64,000 nt of DNA, from assembly GCA_032622095.1 (NCBI GenBank), contig CP136069.1, forward strand, positions 44,742,194 to 44,806,193. The letters are read 5' to 3'. The notes under the pieces are model-generated. The model was not told the DNA's origin and did no database searches. It saw only the letters and a list, made by a program, of their open reading frames with translations. Both the position numbers and the translations under genes were made by a program. Below, piece after piece: positions 11,324 to 24,065 of this stretch. Origin of the DNA: Siphonodentalium dalli (lineage: Eukaryota; Mollusca; Scaphopoda; Gadilida; Siphonodentaliidae). The stretch's first letter is position 1, and each line of letters begins with the position of its first letter.

Positions 11324-12586
11324 TAGCCGATGAGCCCGACGTTGTCCGCGGGCTATTCAAAAACAAATTTCAAGTCGATAGCTCCACCCGTTTCCGAGAT
11401 CTCGTCTGCGCATGCGCGAAGCGGGCGCCACACGGGCTCGCCAATACGACGTTGACGACCGCCTGTTCAAACCACACACACGTACCAAGTTTCGTCCCGA
11501 TCGGTCGAGAATCGTAGATTTGTATCAATGACATACAGACAGACAGACAGAGGTCTTCAAAATATATAGGAGACTAGCCGATGAGCCCGACGTTGTCCGG
11601 GCTATTCAAAAACCAAATTTCAAGTCGATAGCTCCACCCGTTTCCGATATCTGGTCTGCGCATGCGCGAAGCTTGTGTCGCACGGGCTCGGCGACCCGAT
11701 AAAAATCGTATCCGGGGCAAGATACATTCACATAGCAAATTTCAAGTCGCCAATACGACAAGGACGACCGCCTGGTCAAACTACACACACGTACCAAGTG
11801 ACCGATGAAAAATTCCCCTGTTCCTAGGACATATATGACACAACAACCCATTCTGCCTTTTTAATCGAGATAATTGCATTCCGCGTTTCGTTTTGCATCC
11901 CTATTTTACGCATGGGTAGCCGTTTAGCAGCTTTGATTGTAATAAAGAGCGTTAATCCTTAACACTTCCGAATATGGTCAATATAAAGATCGTTAATGCC
12001 TTAACCCCCGAAGTGGCGTTTGCGGTTATTTTGATGATTGGGAGTGGAGAATCTGTGCTCAGAGCTTGTCCAAAATGCGACGTCGACGATCCCCGTGTGA
12101 TTTTACACTTATATACGAAATTTGGTCTCGATCGGTCAACCCGTTTTCGATTCTATAAAGGACATACAGACAGACAAACAGAGGTCTTCAAAATATTATG
12201 AGACTAGCCGATGAGCCCGACGTTGTCCGGGCTATTCAAAAACCAAATTTCAAGTCGATAGCTCCACCCGTTTCCGAGATCTGGTCTGCGCATGCGCGAA
12301 GCTGGCGTCGCACGGGCTCGGCGACCCGATAAAATTCGTATCCGGGGCAAGATACATTCACATAGCAAATTTCAAGTCGATAGCTCCACCCGTTTCCGAT
12401 ATCTCGTCTGCGCACGCGCTGTATGGGCGCCGCACGGGCTCGCCAATACGACAACGACGACCGCCTGGTCAAACTACACACACGTACCAAGTTTCGTCCC
12501 GATCGGTCGAGAATCGTAGATTTGTATAAAGGACATGCAGACAGACAGACAGACAGACAAACAGAGGTCTTCAACATATATAAGAG
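11324..12586 (+). mobile_element. Three tandem (ACAG)n-tailed repeat units
   Basis: Units start ACTAGCCGATGAGCCCGACG near 11324, 11573 and 12204 and end ACAGACAGACAGAGGTCTTC plus an AT-rich stretch. Internal phrases recur: ATTTCAAGTCGATAGCTCCA, CGCATGCGCGAAGC and CCGATCGGTCGAGAATCG. The middle unit has about 370 bp of foreign sequence (about 11800-12120). The short microsatellite at the 3' end and head-to-tail joining suggest a non-autonomous element that uses its 3' tail. I cannot assign the superfamily, and there is no protein. Confidence 0.6.
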
Positions 12587-12639
12587 ATTGATTTACCAGG
12601 GTTTTACATGTGCCATGGACCCTCTATCTCTTCCCAATT

Positions 12640-13400
12640 ACGACAAAGTCATGCATTATACGTATACATACATTTGCAGCAGGTGTGCATCCTTAATGAA
12701 TTCGATTGACTATATATATATAGGCTATACGTAATAACAAACATAAACAGGACACGTCGTGATATATACTAAACCCAGACCTTGCCTTGAATGGAGGGAG
12801 TAAACCATCTACCCCCCCCCCCGCACCCCCCAACAACAACTGTCCACGTCTCAACTTCATGGTAGTAAAGGCACATTTGAATAATAAAATACATCGTCTC
12901 AAAGTTTATATAATTACTTAGTAAATGAAAATGTCGTTGTTTCTTCGACTCTCATTCATATATGTTTATTTGCGCGCACTCAATGACTCTTGTTGAATAG
13001 AATGGTTCCTGGTCCAAAACTTCCCAAATCTGAAACGTAGTAACCTGATCCTTAAGCGTATAGGCCTTCATAAGGCGTTCAACCATGCATGGCGAAGATT
13101 ATTGGTTCGATTCTCAATAAGCACGGATTTGTGATCACGCATGCAAAGAGGTGATACTATTTAAAAATGATTAGCCTGGGGGCCATTTGCATAATTGGTA
13201 GTTAGTGGTTTCTACGCGTCTAGTTGAATGATTTCCCAGTAAAAAGTTACCCCCCATCGCCCCCATGGGCGGACTAATTACTCGACCCAGGAAACTCGTA
13301 TGACCTATATATAGTGACTGGAACAACAATTATAAACTGAATTTAATTATCAGGTTTCTTCATGTTTCTGTTATACATATATTGCGCTTGCATCTTTGTA
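12640..13400. other. Unassigned non-coding sequence
   Basis: No gene seen. Contains a C11 run (12812-12822) and short AT-rich tracts. A GGTTCGATTC motif at 13105 looks like a tRNA B box but has no matching cloverleaf. Confidence 0.4.
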
Positions 13401-13407
13401 TTTTTAT

Positions 13408-13915
13408 TCCCCCATCCTAAAAATGGGGGTATACTTTTGTATATTGCATGATTGCATGTGTCCGTCCGTGTATGCGTCTGTCTCCGTCCGATCATATATC
13501 TTAACCATCGGTTATCGGATCTCGATCAAATTTGGTATGCAGGCTTGGCATCAGGAGGGCTTTCACATTTTCTGTTCAAGAATTATCCCTCTTTGTTTGT
13601 CTAAAAATGTTGGATGTCCGTCCGTATACGCTCATATATATCTCATCCATGCATGCAGGGTTATTGGTCGGATCCTGTTAAAATTTGGTACGGAGTTTGG
13701 CATCGGGGGGGGGGGGGGCTTTCAGAAGAGGGTTCAGCTATGTTGTTTGCACTTTCCGTTCAAGAGTTATCCCTCTTTGTTCATCTGAAAATGTTGAATT
13801 TTGTCCGTCTGCTCATTTATCTTTTAAAAAAAAACCGTCCTGACCATGTATCAGTTGGAACCATGGGGGTATCACAGCAACCATGGCTGGTGCAACTTCT
13901 TGTTTTATAATATAA
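13408..13915 (-). mobile_element. Pearl/Helentron-like element
   Basis: Left hairpin CCCCCATCCTAAAAATGGGGG-type, then GTCCGTCCGTGTATGCG, then two core units of about 190-210 bp (shared TTATCCCTCTTTGTT, ATCAAATTTGGTA/GTTAAAATTTGGTA and TTGGCATC), ending in TATAATATAATTAT. A 14-G run lies inside the second core unit (13705-13718). No coding capacity. Confidence 0.55.
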
Positions 13916-14870
13916 TTATGCGTTCATATATGCTGCCACATGTGGACCAGAAGCGAGGGCCGTGACAACACTTGTGGTTTGTATAGATTCACAAATACAA
14001 ATTTTTACTGAATAGGCGGTCGCCATTTATACTTTTAAAAACTTCCTCGTCCAGACATACGCGCATATTTATATATTATAGTGCATAAATATATACTTAT
14101 TCACGTGTTTTGCTTCCAATTATGTCAAGCGACAGACAACCACATAGAGTTTGGTATATCTTTGATATACGTTATAACTATATATATGCATGGGGGGGGG
14201 GGGCATTGCTGGTTATATAATTTACAGTACACATCACAGTACACGAAGCGCCGGTGAGTGAGTGTGATATTCATGTCGTCCAGTGTTATCAGCCTATAAT
14301 AGCTCCAGCTGAGTTGCACTGATGGTGTGCTTGACCCCTCCCCCTTTCACCCCGATGTTCCAACAAGTGAATTTATACACAAAACATCAGCTAAAAACGT
14401 TAGAAAACCATACCTGATCCATTTGGGCACTTTATTTTAAAGAATATTGATTGTTCACCGGAGAAGATCGATACATATGTATACTGAGTATATATAAGTA
14501 GGATTATTATGGCTTACATGTCCAGTCGCTATATAGGACTCTGACTCGGAAACATATATAAGTATACTTATAAAGGAAAGTCGAACCACGCTTGTATTAT
14601 CGATAATTATGCAAAAGTTAGCGATTCGTGGCTACATGGCAACTTTAACATAATCCGCCGTCCTCGATACTTAGTGCATGAGATTTGCTATAGAAAATCT
14701 ATACCATATGAAATCCGGATCTCATTTTGATCTAATTTTGTCAGCCTTATTGCTCCAACGGACAACACAACTTGAACTTTGGCCAGGAATAAATATATGG
14801 GCGGTTAGAACAAAGAACACGAAGAATGCATGCTGAAAAGAGTGATATATATATATAAGCTACAAGCGAC
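13916..14870. other. Unassigned non-coding sequence
   Basis: No gene seen. Contains a G12 run (14192-14203) and several ATATAT tracts. Confidence 0.4.
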
Positions 14871-14892
14871 GGGGGGGGGGGGGGGGGGGGGG
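14871..14892. repeat. G22 homopolymer
   Basis: 22 consecutive G on the plus strand, one of fifteen G or C runs of at least 11 in the window. Confidence 0.95.
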
Positions 14893-15005
14893 TAACGTTC
14901 AAGCTCCCTCAGCGTCACCAGTGTCAATGAACCGTTCTGGTATAGATTATATAGGACTTAAAATTACAACATGATGCTTGAATTCCAATTGACGAAAATT
15001 AAATT

Positions 15006-15059
<54 letters not shown>

Positions 15060-15078
15060 ATATATATATATATATATT
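15006..15078. repeat. (CA)n(TA)n microsatellite
   Basis: A CA run passes directly into a long TA run with one TATCTA interruption. Confidence 0.95.
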
Positions 15079-15079
15079 T

Positions 15080-16866
15080 GGATGAATTCGCCAACGAACA
15101 TACCATATATCGACCGTCCCTGGAATATATATTTATGTATTATTTTTTTTTTTATCAAAAATGCTATAAAACTTGAACAATTGAAACATATCTAATATGT
15201 GCCGAACTAAAACAATGCTCGAACATATTTAATATATAGGCTGGTGGTTTATTGGTCACGTTCCCTGTATTTCATTCTGTAAGTCACAGCTCTGCCAACT
15301 TCCAGTGACGTCATTCGGGTATCAAATTCCCTATAGTTTCATAAGTTTGGCTCATCTTCAAGAAATTATGTTATTTGTTGTTATATATACGTGAATAAAC
15401 ACACGCACAAGGTCAATGACTTGCTTCAAACACATTGAGTATAGCATGCATAGGATTCCAAGAAATACTCGTGAAAGGTCAATTGCGCACATGATATATT
15501 TTAATCTGCGGCGCAATTTCGGAGTGCTTATGTTTTACAGGCCTGACTGTTACATGCAAACTGTCTAATATATTGGGGTGGGGCGGGGACTTCCTCGCAA
15601 AAATTGAACTTGAAAATATATATGATTTCTTCACCCTTATTTATATAGGGGTGCCTCTATCCAACCCTCAACCACTTTGGCTAAAATTGCAACGGACGGA
15701 AATGTCATGCCGAAATCAACAACAGTTGTCTGATATAGTTTAAATTTCCAATAAATATAAAATACGTCGTTTTAGATCTAGATTTGCATTTATTCCTACT
15801 TGCAGCATGCATAATGTAGGTTCGATGAAATGGTTATTAGCTGGTAGTTTTCCTGAAGTTTTCAGAATTGAGAATATTGCTCCTCAGAGGGAGCGGAGGG
15901 GAGTGTGGAGGGGGGGGGGGGCTTACATGGAAATGTTGGTCGGCCTCCTCATTCAATAAAGACCATATAGTCCCTAAGATCCATATAATTCCAAGACTAT
16001 ATATAAGGCCTCAGCTATAAAATTGACGCCATATCTGTAAGTAATTGTCAGACCGAACTTATATATCAAGATTTCTAAGGCATTGCACGCCGTAGGCCTA
16101 TACATCTCTCGGTTAAGTCGGTTGAATGTATACGTTTACAACACGTGCGCTAATTAAACTCAGTCCGATTAAACACCCCTAAATTACTATTTAGGAACCC
16201 GAGGAGTCAAGTTTGTTATTTTTCAAACGAAGGGTCTCGGAAAAAATTGCGGATGAAGATGGATAACTCTAAAATCAGGTGGTAATACGGTCAAATTTCG
16301 TTATACTTAGTTGAACAAAATGTTGATAAATAAAAAGTTTTGGGAAATTTGATACCATATTGGTTAGCATTATATTGTTGCAATTTCTGATAACTATTTA
16401 AAGCGTATTTTGAAGAAATTCGCGGTATAAATTTTTTTTGACGACTGGGCGTGGTGAGAAGTGTCCCCGCGTGCACCGTGTGCGAATTATGTTGTATATC
16501 TTGATGGTATATATGGGGACCGTCTGATCGGATTGAATACCTTTAAATTGTACTTGTTTATATACAGAAGTGGCACCAGTGTGGTGGTCGGGTGTGGCTA
16601 CATCCCCAATCGGAGAGATCTGCAGTCAATCCGATATAGCTTCCAGGATCCTATATATGCCCCCCGCCCATTTCTATCGTAGCTGCATGCGTCGGGGGAA
16701 TCCTGACTCCGCCCATGTTAGTAGGTTAACGTCGAAAATAAGGTCAGGTCACATATTCAGACCACAAATAAAGATAAATTTAATTTGGTAAACGACATTA
16801 AGATGTTTTGTTTTACCGTGTCCTATAAACCAGCCACCGTATATATGTTAGGCCTACTGACATAAT
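15080..16866. other. Unassigned non-coding sequence
   Basis: About 1.8 kb with no gene and no recognisable element. Contains a G12 run (15910-15921) and scattered short AT repeats. Open frames here are at most 73 codons and lack family motifs. Confidence 0.4.
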
Positions 16867-16874
16867 GACATAAT

Positions 16875-17999
16875 CAGGGATGTGGCTAGAGGGGGGTGTG
16901 GGGGGGTGTCTCACCCCCCCCCCCCCCAGCAGAGAGCTATATTTTCAATAGTTGGAAATTTCATACCTGCCACAACGAAATTTCACACCAACACTAGGTT
17001 GAAAATGTTCTTGTAGTTTGATTATAAAACAATTTATTGTGGGGAATTTATTGTTTTTCGACCAATATTTGCATATGTTCCTATTTTTTGTCAAAATTTT
17101 TGACAGAAATGGACATCAGTTGGAAATTTTCCAACCTTAGGGGGGTGACAGGTTGGAAATTTCCAACACTTGGAAAGCTTGTGTCCTGGTCCCTCCCCTG
17201 TGGCCAGTCAAAAACTTCTAGTTACTTAAGAAAACAATATTGTCATACAATTGGTCAACATTGTCATTGGAATTGTCATCAGTTGGAAATTTTCCAACCT
17301 AAGTGGGGGTGTAGGGTTTGAAATTTCCAAAAGTAGGAAGGCTTGAGGCTAGTCTAGATGTTAGGATTTTGCGATTTTCTTGTTCAGATTTCAAATTTTC
17401 GCACACCGGGCCGAACCATGGTCGGCCCGGTGTGTCATTGCCCCATCCACATGGCCAATACAAAACTGCTAATTAGTTTAGCAAAACAATATTTTACTAC
17501 ATTTGGTCAAACTTGTAGACATAAATGGTCATCAGTTAAAGAATTTTCCAACCTGAGGGGGAGCATGAGGTTTGAAATTTCCAACACTAGGAAAGCTTCA
17601 GTTGAGGCCAGTCTTTGCGATTTTCTTGTATATAGTTTTCAAAATTTTCTCACACCGGGCCAAACAACCATGGTCGGCCCGGTGTTTCCTGGTCTGTTGT
17701 CGGTAGCTGTGTGCATTTGTCTGGAATTAGATCACTAGTTGTTTTTTTTGGGACAATTTTCAGTTCAGGTTAAAATATCTTAATATGTTCTCATACTGGG
17801 AAAATAGAAGCATGGCTTATGAATATATAGGAAATTAGGCGCTGAACATGAGGTACAAGGGGGGGGGGGGGGTGCAAATGGAATTATGCAAAAAAGTTGT
17901 GTTGGTGTGATTCCGACTCAAGGGAGGGGGTGCAGTTGGAAATTCCCAAGGTGGACACCCCCCCCCCCCCCCAGCGGAGACCCTCTAGCCACATCCCTG
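16875..17999. mobile_element. Non-autonomous hAT element with internal tandem units
   Basis: Ends CAGGGATGTGGCTAGAGGGG at left and CCCTCTAGCCACATCCCTG at right are inverted. The octamer GACATAAT flanks both sides (16867-16874 and 18000-18007), a perfect hAT-type target duplication. The body (about 17110-17700) is a tandem array of roughly 246-bp units containing TTGGAAATTTTCCAACCT, GCGATTTTCTTGT and the palindrome CCGGGCCGAACCATGGTC. Long C or G runs lie near both ends. No transposase is encoded. Fragments of the same family occur at 8097-9060 and 42540-42780. Confidence 0.9.
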
Positions 18000-18007
18000 G
18001 ACATAAT

Positions 18008-18714
18008 TCACTGTGTCGACAAAGAAACACAGTTCAAGGTCACAATACCGGTATTATAGGCTTACTCCTTATAGATAAGGCAATTTCTTTAAGGGTCTAA
18101 CGCACGTCACGTACCGGTACGTATAGGCCTACGTTTTGTCCACATTTCCTGATATCTCAAAATGGATTTTCTCAAAATCTGTCCAGGATTTTTTTTATGA
18201 AATTTGGTACAAGCGATTATTGTATTTATAATTGCGATATAACAATATTTTGTATTTATAAACATTAGGCTGGAATATTTGGGACTGCTTTATTCTTCAT
18301 TATAGTATATGGGGCGTATGATGCTGTATTATGCAATTACAAATTTGACTCAACATAATGATACAAATGAAGCCTCCTCTCATTAATTGAGCCAAGACAA
18401 TAATCTATTTGGTGATTGGTATGTTGTATGAAATTATGAATTATTCAAGTAGTTCTTGTCACCGAAAGAGACAAAAACGAAAACCTCTCAAATGTATTAA
18501 ATCAATTGTTTTTATCATCTCTTAATAATTGTTCAGATTGTATATACAATGAAGATGATATGTGAAATTCATGATTGTCGCCAGAATTTTGAAAATAAAA
18601 ATTGAAATCATGTTACCATACTTCACTGCTAAATAATGTGTAGATAACGATTGTTGTGTTGTCACGCATTTGAAAGAGTTGTCAGTTACTAAAAGGTGAA
18701 CTAATTAATACATA
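18008..18714. other. Unassigned non-coding sequence
   Basis: No gene or element seen; AT-rich sequence between the hAT copy and the next inverted-repeat structure. Confidence 0.4.
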
Positions 18715-18855
18715 GGTTACTACTTGGTTGGTTTGATATTAGGCTGATACCAGCCGTCGGTAACCTCATATCGCCTTCGATGTTCGGTCTCATGCTGTTA
18801 TATGACTATGATCGATATTCTTTGTCTCATTTGTAATACATTGCTTAGAAATAAT

Positions 18856-18868
18856 GGGGGGGGGGGGG
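18856..18868. repeat. G13 homopolymer
   Basis: Thirteen consecutive G just before an S-family MITE. Confidence 0.9.
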
Positions 18869-18902
18869 TAATTTTACCTTGTAATCTTAGGATCAAATGG
18901 AG

Positions 18903-19159
18903 TTAACACTTTCATGACGGGAACTGCGCTTGTGTAGCACGAAAGACCATGTGCCAATGCATTCCCGTATATATGTATACGAGTCTCCCATAGGGAGCTT
19001 CGCATATACAAAGAAGGCACTGGCTTACAAGATTGAAGTAAACATTGTTCCTCTAGGCCAATGCACTCTCTTTTGGGGCGACTCGCATGCATATTTAAGA
19101 GAATGAATTGGCACAGGGTTTCGCAAAATTTCAGGAAGTTCCAGCCGTGAAAGGGTTAG
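18903..19159 (-). mobile_element. S-family MITE (piggyBac-type), copy S1
   Basis: Bounded by TTAACACTTTCATGACGGG at left and CCGTGAAAGGGTTAG at right, slightly decayed forms of TTAA-CCCTTTCATGAC. Interior holds two ~70-bp hairpins with CTCCCATAGGGAGC-type apices, separated by a spacer (ACAAGATTGAAGTAAA). TTAA plus CCC termini fit the piggyBac superfamily. No coding content. Confidence 0.75.
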
Positions 19160-19307
19160 GCCTAATGATTAAACATTGGTTTTAAATTAATGTTAAATTG
19201 TAATGATTTGAATTAAGTTCTTTATTCTGTGTTCTGTGTTTTAAACTTCAGAGCATCCCCTTTCTCCATACAATTATAACATTATACAAGTGCACCGCTG
19301 GGCGGAG

Positions 19308-19905
19308 GTAACGCCCCCGACTGTACAATCAGAGAGGATTTTTCTTATTTTTATGCAAATGCTTATTAAATGGCACTTTGTAAAGTTATGTTATTCATGA
19401 GTAAACAATCCAAAATCAAGTTATCATCTGGAAACCAAAAAAAAGTAGCAGAAAACCTGAATTTTCTAAGTCCAAAAAGGGGCGTAACTCTGGAAAAAAA
19501 TGGGCGGACGAAACCACGGCTATGGGGAAATCTTGTCCCCCCGGCTGGTCTATTGGCATACCAAAGATCAACTGAATTGAGTTAGCGAAACCAAAGTTAT
19601 GAGTTGAAACGTTCGTACGGACAATTTTCTAAGTCCAAAAAGGGGCGTAACTCTGGAAAAAATGGGCGGACGAAACCACGGCTATGGGGAAATCTTGTCC
19701 CCCCGGCTGGTCTATTATCATACCAAAGATTAACTGAATTGAGTTGGCGAAACCAAAGTTATGAGTTGAAACGTTCGTACGGACGGAAGGACGGACGGAC
19801 GGACGGAAGGACGGAAGGACGGAAGGACGGACGGACGGACGGACGGACGGAGGGCTCCACTATATACCCCCAAATCTCCATCGGAGATCGGGGGCATAAT
19901 AATTA
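19308..19905 (+). mobile_element. Pearl/Helentron-like element
   Basis: Two core units of about 165 bp (each from AAGTCCAAAAAGGGGCGTAA through CACGGCTATGGGGAAATC to ACCAAAGTTATGAGTTG) are followed by a (GGAC)n/(GGAA)n microsatellite (19782-19852) and a terminal hairpin (CCCCCAAATCTCC with GGAGATCGGGGG), then ATAATAA. Tandem core, ACGG-type microsatellite and 3' hairpin in this order match bivalve pearl elements, which are classed with Helentrons. Inference from structure only; no Rep/helicase gene is present. Confidence 0.7.
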
Positions 19906-20163
19906 TACAACATCAAGATGAACGTGCAAATTTTCTTGCTGTTAAAGTATTTTATCCCATATTTCAGATTATCACTCATTCCTGTTCCTTTGTTATTTTA
20001 CTCAATGTTATAATGTATGTTGATTAAATAATTGAATTGAATTCAATATCATAGAATACAACAAGTATAATAGACTCAATAGCATAATATCATATGAGAT
20101 TACCTCGGGCTGATATCGGGCCTAATATCAAACCAACCAAGTAATATCCTCCAAGTAGTAACC

Positions 20164-21400
20164 TTTATTTTTTGTGCGTGTAAATTATAATACAGGTTTG
20201 TACGGCATACCGCGTGTTCTCTGCGAAAAATCAACATAGTGGGACCAGGTGACATTGAACCACATTGGCTTGGCCTAAGCAGTCCTGATTGCACATAAAG
20301 ATATCTCCCCCGTATTATTTAATGGAACATGCGAATGACGTCACACCAGCAGAACGCACAGTCGAACATTTCTTGTGGAGCTTCAAATTGAACATTTACC
20401 AACGAATTATGCAAATATTATTGTTCAAATTAAAACCAGCTATCAACAAGGTGAGTGCCTAATATATTTTAGAGATTTAACAGCTATTTTTCAAGATTGT
20501 CATCTCAGTATATAGGACAATTATGGCCAGTAACCAGCCTTTACCAGGTAAGTGAGTATTGTCTATTGAGTATAAATACTAATGAGACCAGCAGTCATAG
20601 CCCGGCATCGTGTTGTCTGTTGATAGATCGTTGTTAAATTGTTGATTGGCTGCTGATTGATCAATACCAAATAAGAATACTCTGATATGAACCAGATTTT
20701 TCAAATCATGGTGTGAACATGTTTTTTTTTTAATTCGCAGCCATTGAAATTAAGAAAAATGTCACATGGCAAATATCTGGTAAATGTCATGTTAGTGTTA
20801 CCAATTTATCACTAAAATCTAACATTTACACTACAGGAGGTCATATGACCAATTTTTTAGTCAAGTTTTTATCAAAGGGAGGGATTGTTGGCCGGTGGGC
20901 GAACATCCGGACAGGCGGGTGGCCATCCGGAGGCGGTATTCGAATCGACGGACACTTTTTCAGTTGGTATTATATTTATAAATGTCAATATTTTCAGATT
21001 TAAATTAAAGAAAATTTAGGACCTGCGCATTTTACTGAAATAGTAGCCCTACCACTGTACCAGTCTAAATCACCCTGATTTCATTCAATGATCCTTGTTC
21101 AAATAGTCATTAAATAGCGAAAAACTTGTCTGCAAATTATTTTGTTTAATTTAAATTCTCACTATTGAATGCAAACAATTCACAGTGTGCATGGCAAACC
21201 AACAGACTCAAACTAGTCAGAGACAAAGATGTTCGAAAGAGAGTCTTCAGGAAAAGTGGTCATCAATAGACAATATACTAACATTACAATGCGCGGGCGG
21301 CATGTGGCAACAAACCTACTAGTATATAACATAGTCGTTTATTGATGGATTCTGACAATTTTTGGCATGTGAGTTAATTGTCATGTGCGACAGCTGTACC
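20164..21400. other. Unassigned non-coding sequence
   Basis: No gene seen. 20880-20940 has a short GGCGG/ACATCCGG repeat. Remainder is AT-rich without clear structure. Confidence 0.4.
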
Positions 21401-21429
21401 GGTACACAGAAAATCGGATCCACCCAACT

Positions 21430-22010
21430 TAACAACCAGAGTTATGCACTTGTTTTATAGAAATTTGATCTGTTACTATTAGCGTGACAGCTTGAACAAA
21501 CATCAACCAATTTCATTCATATTTATTGTATGGATCTCTCATATAACAATATCTCGAAAACCAAGTTTGTCCAAATATTTTTACTTGAGTTATGGCCCTT
21601 AAAGTACCGGTAGTTTGTCTATTTTCAGCAATATTATGACCGTTGTCAACCGATTACATTCATATTAGATATGTGAACCTATCACAACAATATCACGATC
21701 GAGTTTTAAAACCAGGTTTGTCCAATTTATTTTACATACATGTGTTATTGCCCTTAGTTTGTCTATTTTTTTTAGCAATTTTATGACTGTTAGTGCGAAA
21801 ACTTGAACAAATGTCAACCGATTCCATTCATATTGGGTACCGGTATATGTATCTTTCACAACAATTTATCTTAAATTTACCAGGTTTGTCCAATTTATTA
21901 ATCTGAGTTATGGCCCTTAGTTCTGAATTATGGTTCTTTAGTTCGTCCATTTCTAGTGATTCTCGGTTGAATTGGTTCACTCTTATCAGCTCTTACAGGT
22001 GAAAAAAACT
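21430..22010. repeat. Degenerate core-repeat array, about 170-bp unit
   Basis: Three diverged units share ACAATATCTCGAAAACCA/ATATCACGATCGAG, GTTTGTCCAATTTATTTT, GAGTTATGGCCCTTAG and GTCAACCGATTCCATTCATA. This phrasing (GTTATGGCCCTT) is typical of the pearl-like core repeats elsewhere in the window. No terminal hairpin was found here. Confidence 0.55.
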
Positions 22011-22236
22011 TGACCATGCAAAGCCATCTTTGATGTGCAACCCTTGTTTATTTTTGATTTTCCAAATTAAAAAAAATTATCTCCACTCAACATGACTCAA
22101 CTGCAATTTTATCAATGTCAGTTCACCACTCAGTTGAAATGATGCAAACCTCCAAAGAGGCACAGCTCTAGGCTGATGCCAGTAATGTCTTCAGGACCTA
22201 AAGGGTAGTTACCGTAACTACCATAGCACTTAATTG

Positions 22237-23136
22237 TAGTGTTGAAACGATTAGTGAATTTCAGAGTCGACTAGTCGAGACCCAAAAGTCGCGTTGCGTC
22301 GACTAGTCGGTACCCGATATCAAAACTTTCAAACATAACATGGTACGGAAAATTCATCATACATGGCGTACACTGATGAATGATGCAATGACGGTCTATT
22401 GCGTAGCGCATTTCCCTGCATAAACACCAATTTATTTGGGAAATAATACTGTAAACATCTTTATATTTATCCAACACACTGAATGTAATTATATAATTAG
22501 ACATGTGGTGGATAATGATTAGAAACTCGATCATTTATACAGGTTTTAAATTTAATATCTGCGTTCGAGATTTCGTTTAGTCACGTGATCACCAATAAAC
22601 TGGTGCCGAGCGGTGTCTCTATAAAATGTTAATGTTCCGACTAAATACGCCCTATAGAATAGGCTATGTTGTAGAATACGATAGCCAGTTCTTAATGTCA
22701 GTATCATTTATACACGGTAGCAACAATGACGTCGCCTAAAGCGACCTTCAATTGATCAATTGAAATATACACAGTGTCTAGATCAAAGCGGTCTCCGACA
22801 AACAATAAAGCCGCGTCAATCATTGCCATCATGTCGCAGTGATGTCTTTGACCTCAAACGATGAGTGAGATATTGTGTTGTCAATTTCATTCTTTCAAGT
22901 AATAGTCGGGTCACCGTGTGTGTCTATACTAGTAACACTGTCAATTCCGGGTGCCACCAAACGTTATACTTACCGTAACTTACGCGCAGTTAACACCGTT
23001 TATGTCGGAAACGATCTTGAAAACTTATACATGGAACTAATACACTATGTTCCGACTAGTCGACGGCAAAATTCAGAGTCGACGTTCTGACATTTCAGCG
23101 TCGTCTACGACTAGTCGATTAATCGTTTCAACCCTA
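22237..23136. mobile_element. Non-autonomous hAT element, near-perfect TSD
   Basis: Left end TAGTGTTGAAACGATTAG and right end AATCGTTTCAACCCTA are inverted repeats. Flanking octamers CTTAATTG (22229-22236) and CTGAATTG (23137-23144) differ by one base, an aged hAT duplication. Sub-terminal CGACTAGTCG palindromes cluster at both ends, as in hAT elements with repeated transposase sites. The 900-bp body encodes no recognisable transposase. Confidence 0.85.
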
Positions 23137-23144
23137 CTGAATTG

Positions 23145-24061
23145 TAGGGTCCTGCAAATATTCGAAACCATTTTATTGAGGGCTACTTATTGTTTTTTAT
23201 TGAACTGTGGTAATCTGTTTCGAGTTAGGGAGTCATAGGGGTCAGCATCCTCATCATATTATGGCTGTATATATTTTATATAGAGAATACTTTAAAATTT
23301 GCATTGTCTAAATATTTTTCTTGAGAGCTATTCTGAACACCAGGGTATAATGGAGTCGGACTGTGTTCAGTTAATATCTCAGGTTAGGGGTCCTATGGTA
23401 TTCCAATGTTAATATGACACTGCTAGTGCAAAATTGGCACAAGGACCCATAAATTCAAATAATTTGAGAATTTATGTTATTATGTACATTTGTCTACAAA
23501 TGCGGTACATAATGATCAGTATACTCTATAATTCAACATCAAAACTCTAGCTATTTATTATTGCCAAAGGATGGGTTAAATGTCTATTGATCGTGATTGG
23601 CCTCTACGATCGGCCTCTCGTTAAATATATGTGAATTAACCACATGAAGATACATGTCAAGTTCGAATTTGGGTTTTGTCCACCCATTTTTGCAGGAATT
23701 ATGGTCCTTGTGGTCTTAAAATTTTCCAATTATTTTGGTCTCCGGATGATAACTTTACTTTTTAACAGTTTTTTAATTCAACTGAATCTCTTGATATTTG
23801 GGTTTAGTTTGAATTTTGACAGAGTTAAAAAAGCTAACCTTTCTAAAAAGCCACATAGTTGGCGACCTATTATTTGAATTAGAACTAACTGAATCAGTGT
23901 TAATAATTATATAACTCTGCAAAACATACACCTTTAGGTGAACTGATGAATCACGCATGCTTAGGCCCATTGTTCAGAGCATTTAAATATTATGAAATAT
24001 ATTGGGTATCCAGAAGTTGAGGCACAGAGGCTGAGGTCTTGAGGACCTACTAGCAATTTAG
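23145..24061. other. Non-coding; one core-repeat fragment
   Basis: No gene seen. 23640-23780 resembles 56060-56190 (both contain GGTCAAGTTCGAAT-like, TTTTTGCRRGARTTATGG and CCGGATGATAACTTTA), a pearl-like core unit. Confidence 0.45.
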
Positions 24062-24065
24062 TTAA

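Larger units (their letters stand above)
18715..20163. mobile_element. Inverted-repeat-bounded block with nested elements
   Basis: GGTTACTACTTGG followed by TTGGTTTGATATTAGGC (18715-18775) is repeated in inverse at 20092-20163 with a small insertion. Between the arms lie an S-family MITE (18903-19159) and a pearl-like element (19308-19905). I see no target duplication, so this could be an old TIR transposon hosting later insertions or an inverted segmental duplication. Confidence 0.5.

Noticed and set aside
13060-13135. tRNA gene suggested by GGTTCGATTC
   Set aside because: The T-arm does not pair correctly and no box A, anticodon stem or acceptor stem could be fitted upstream.
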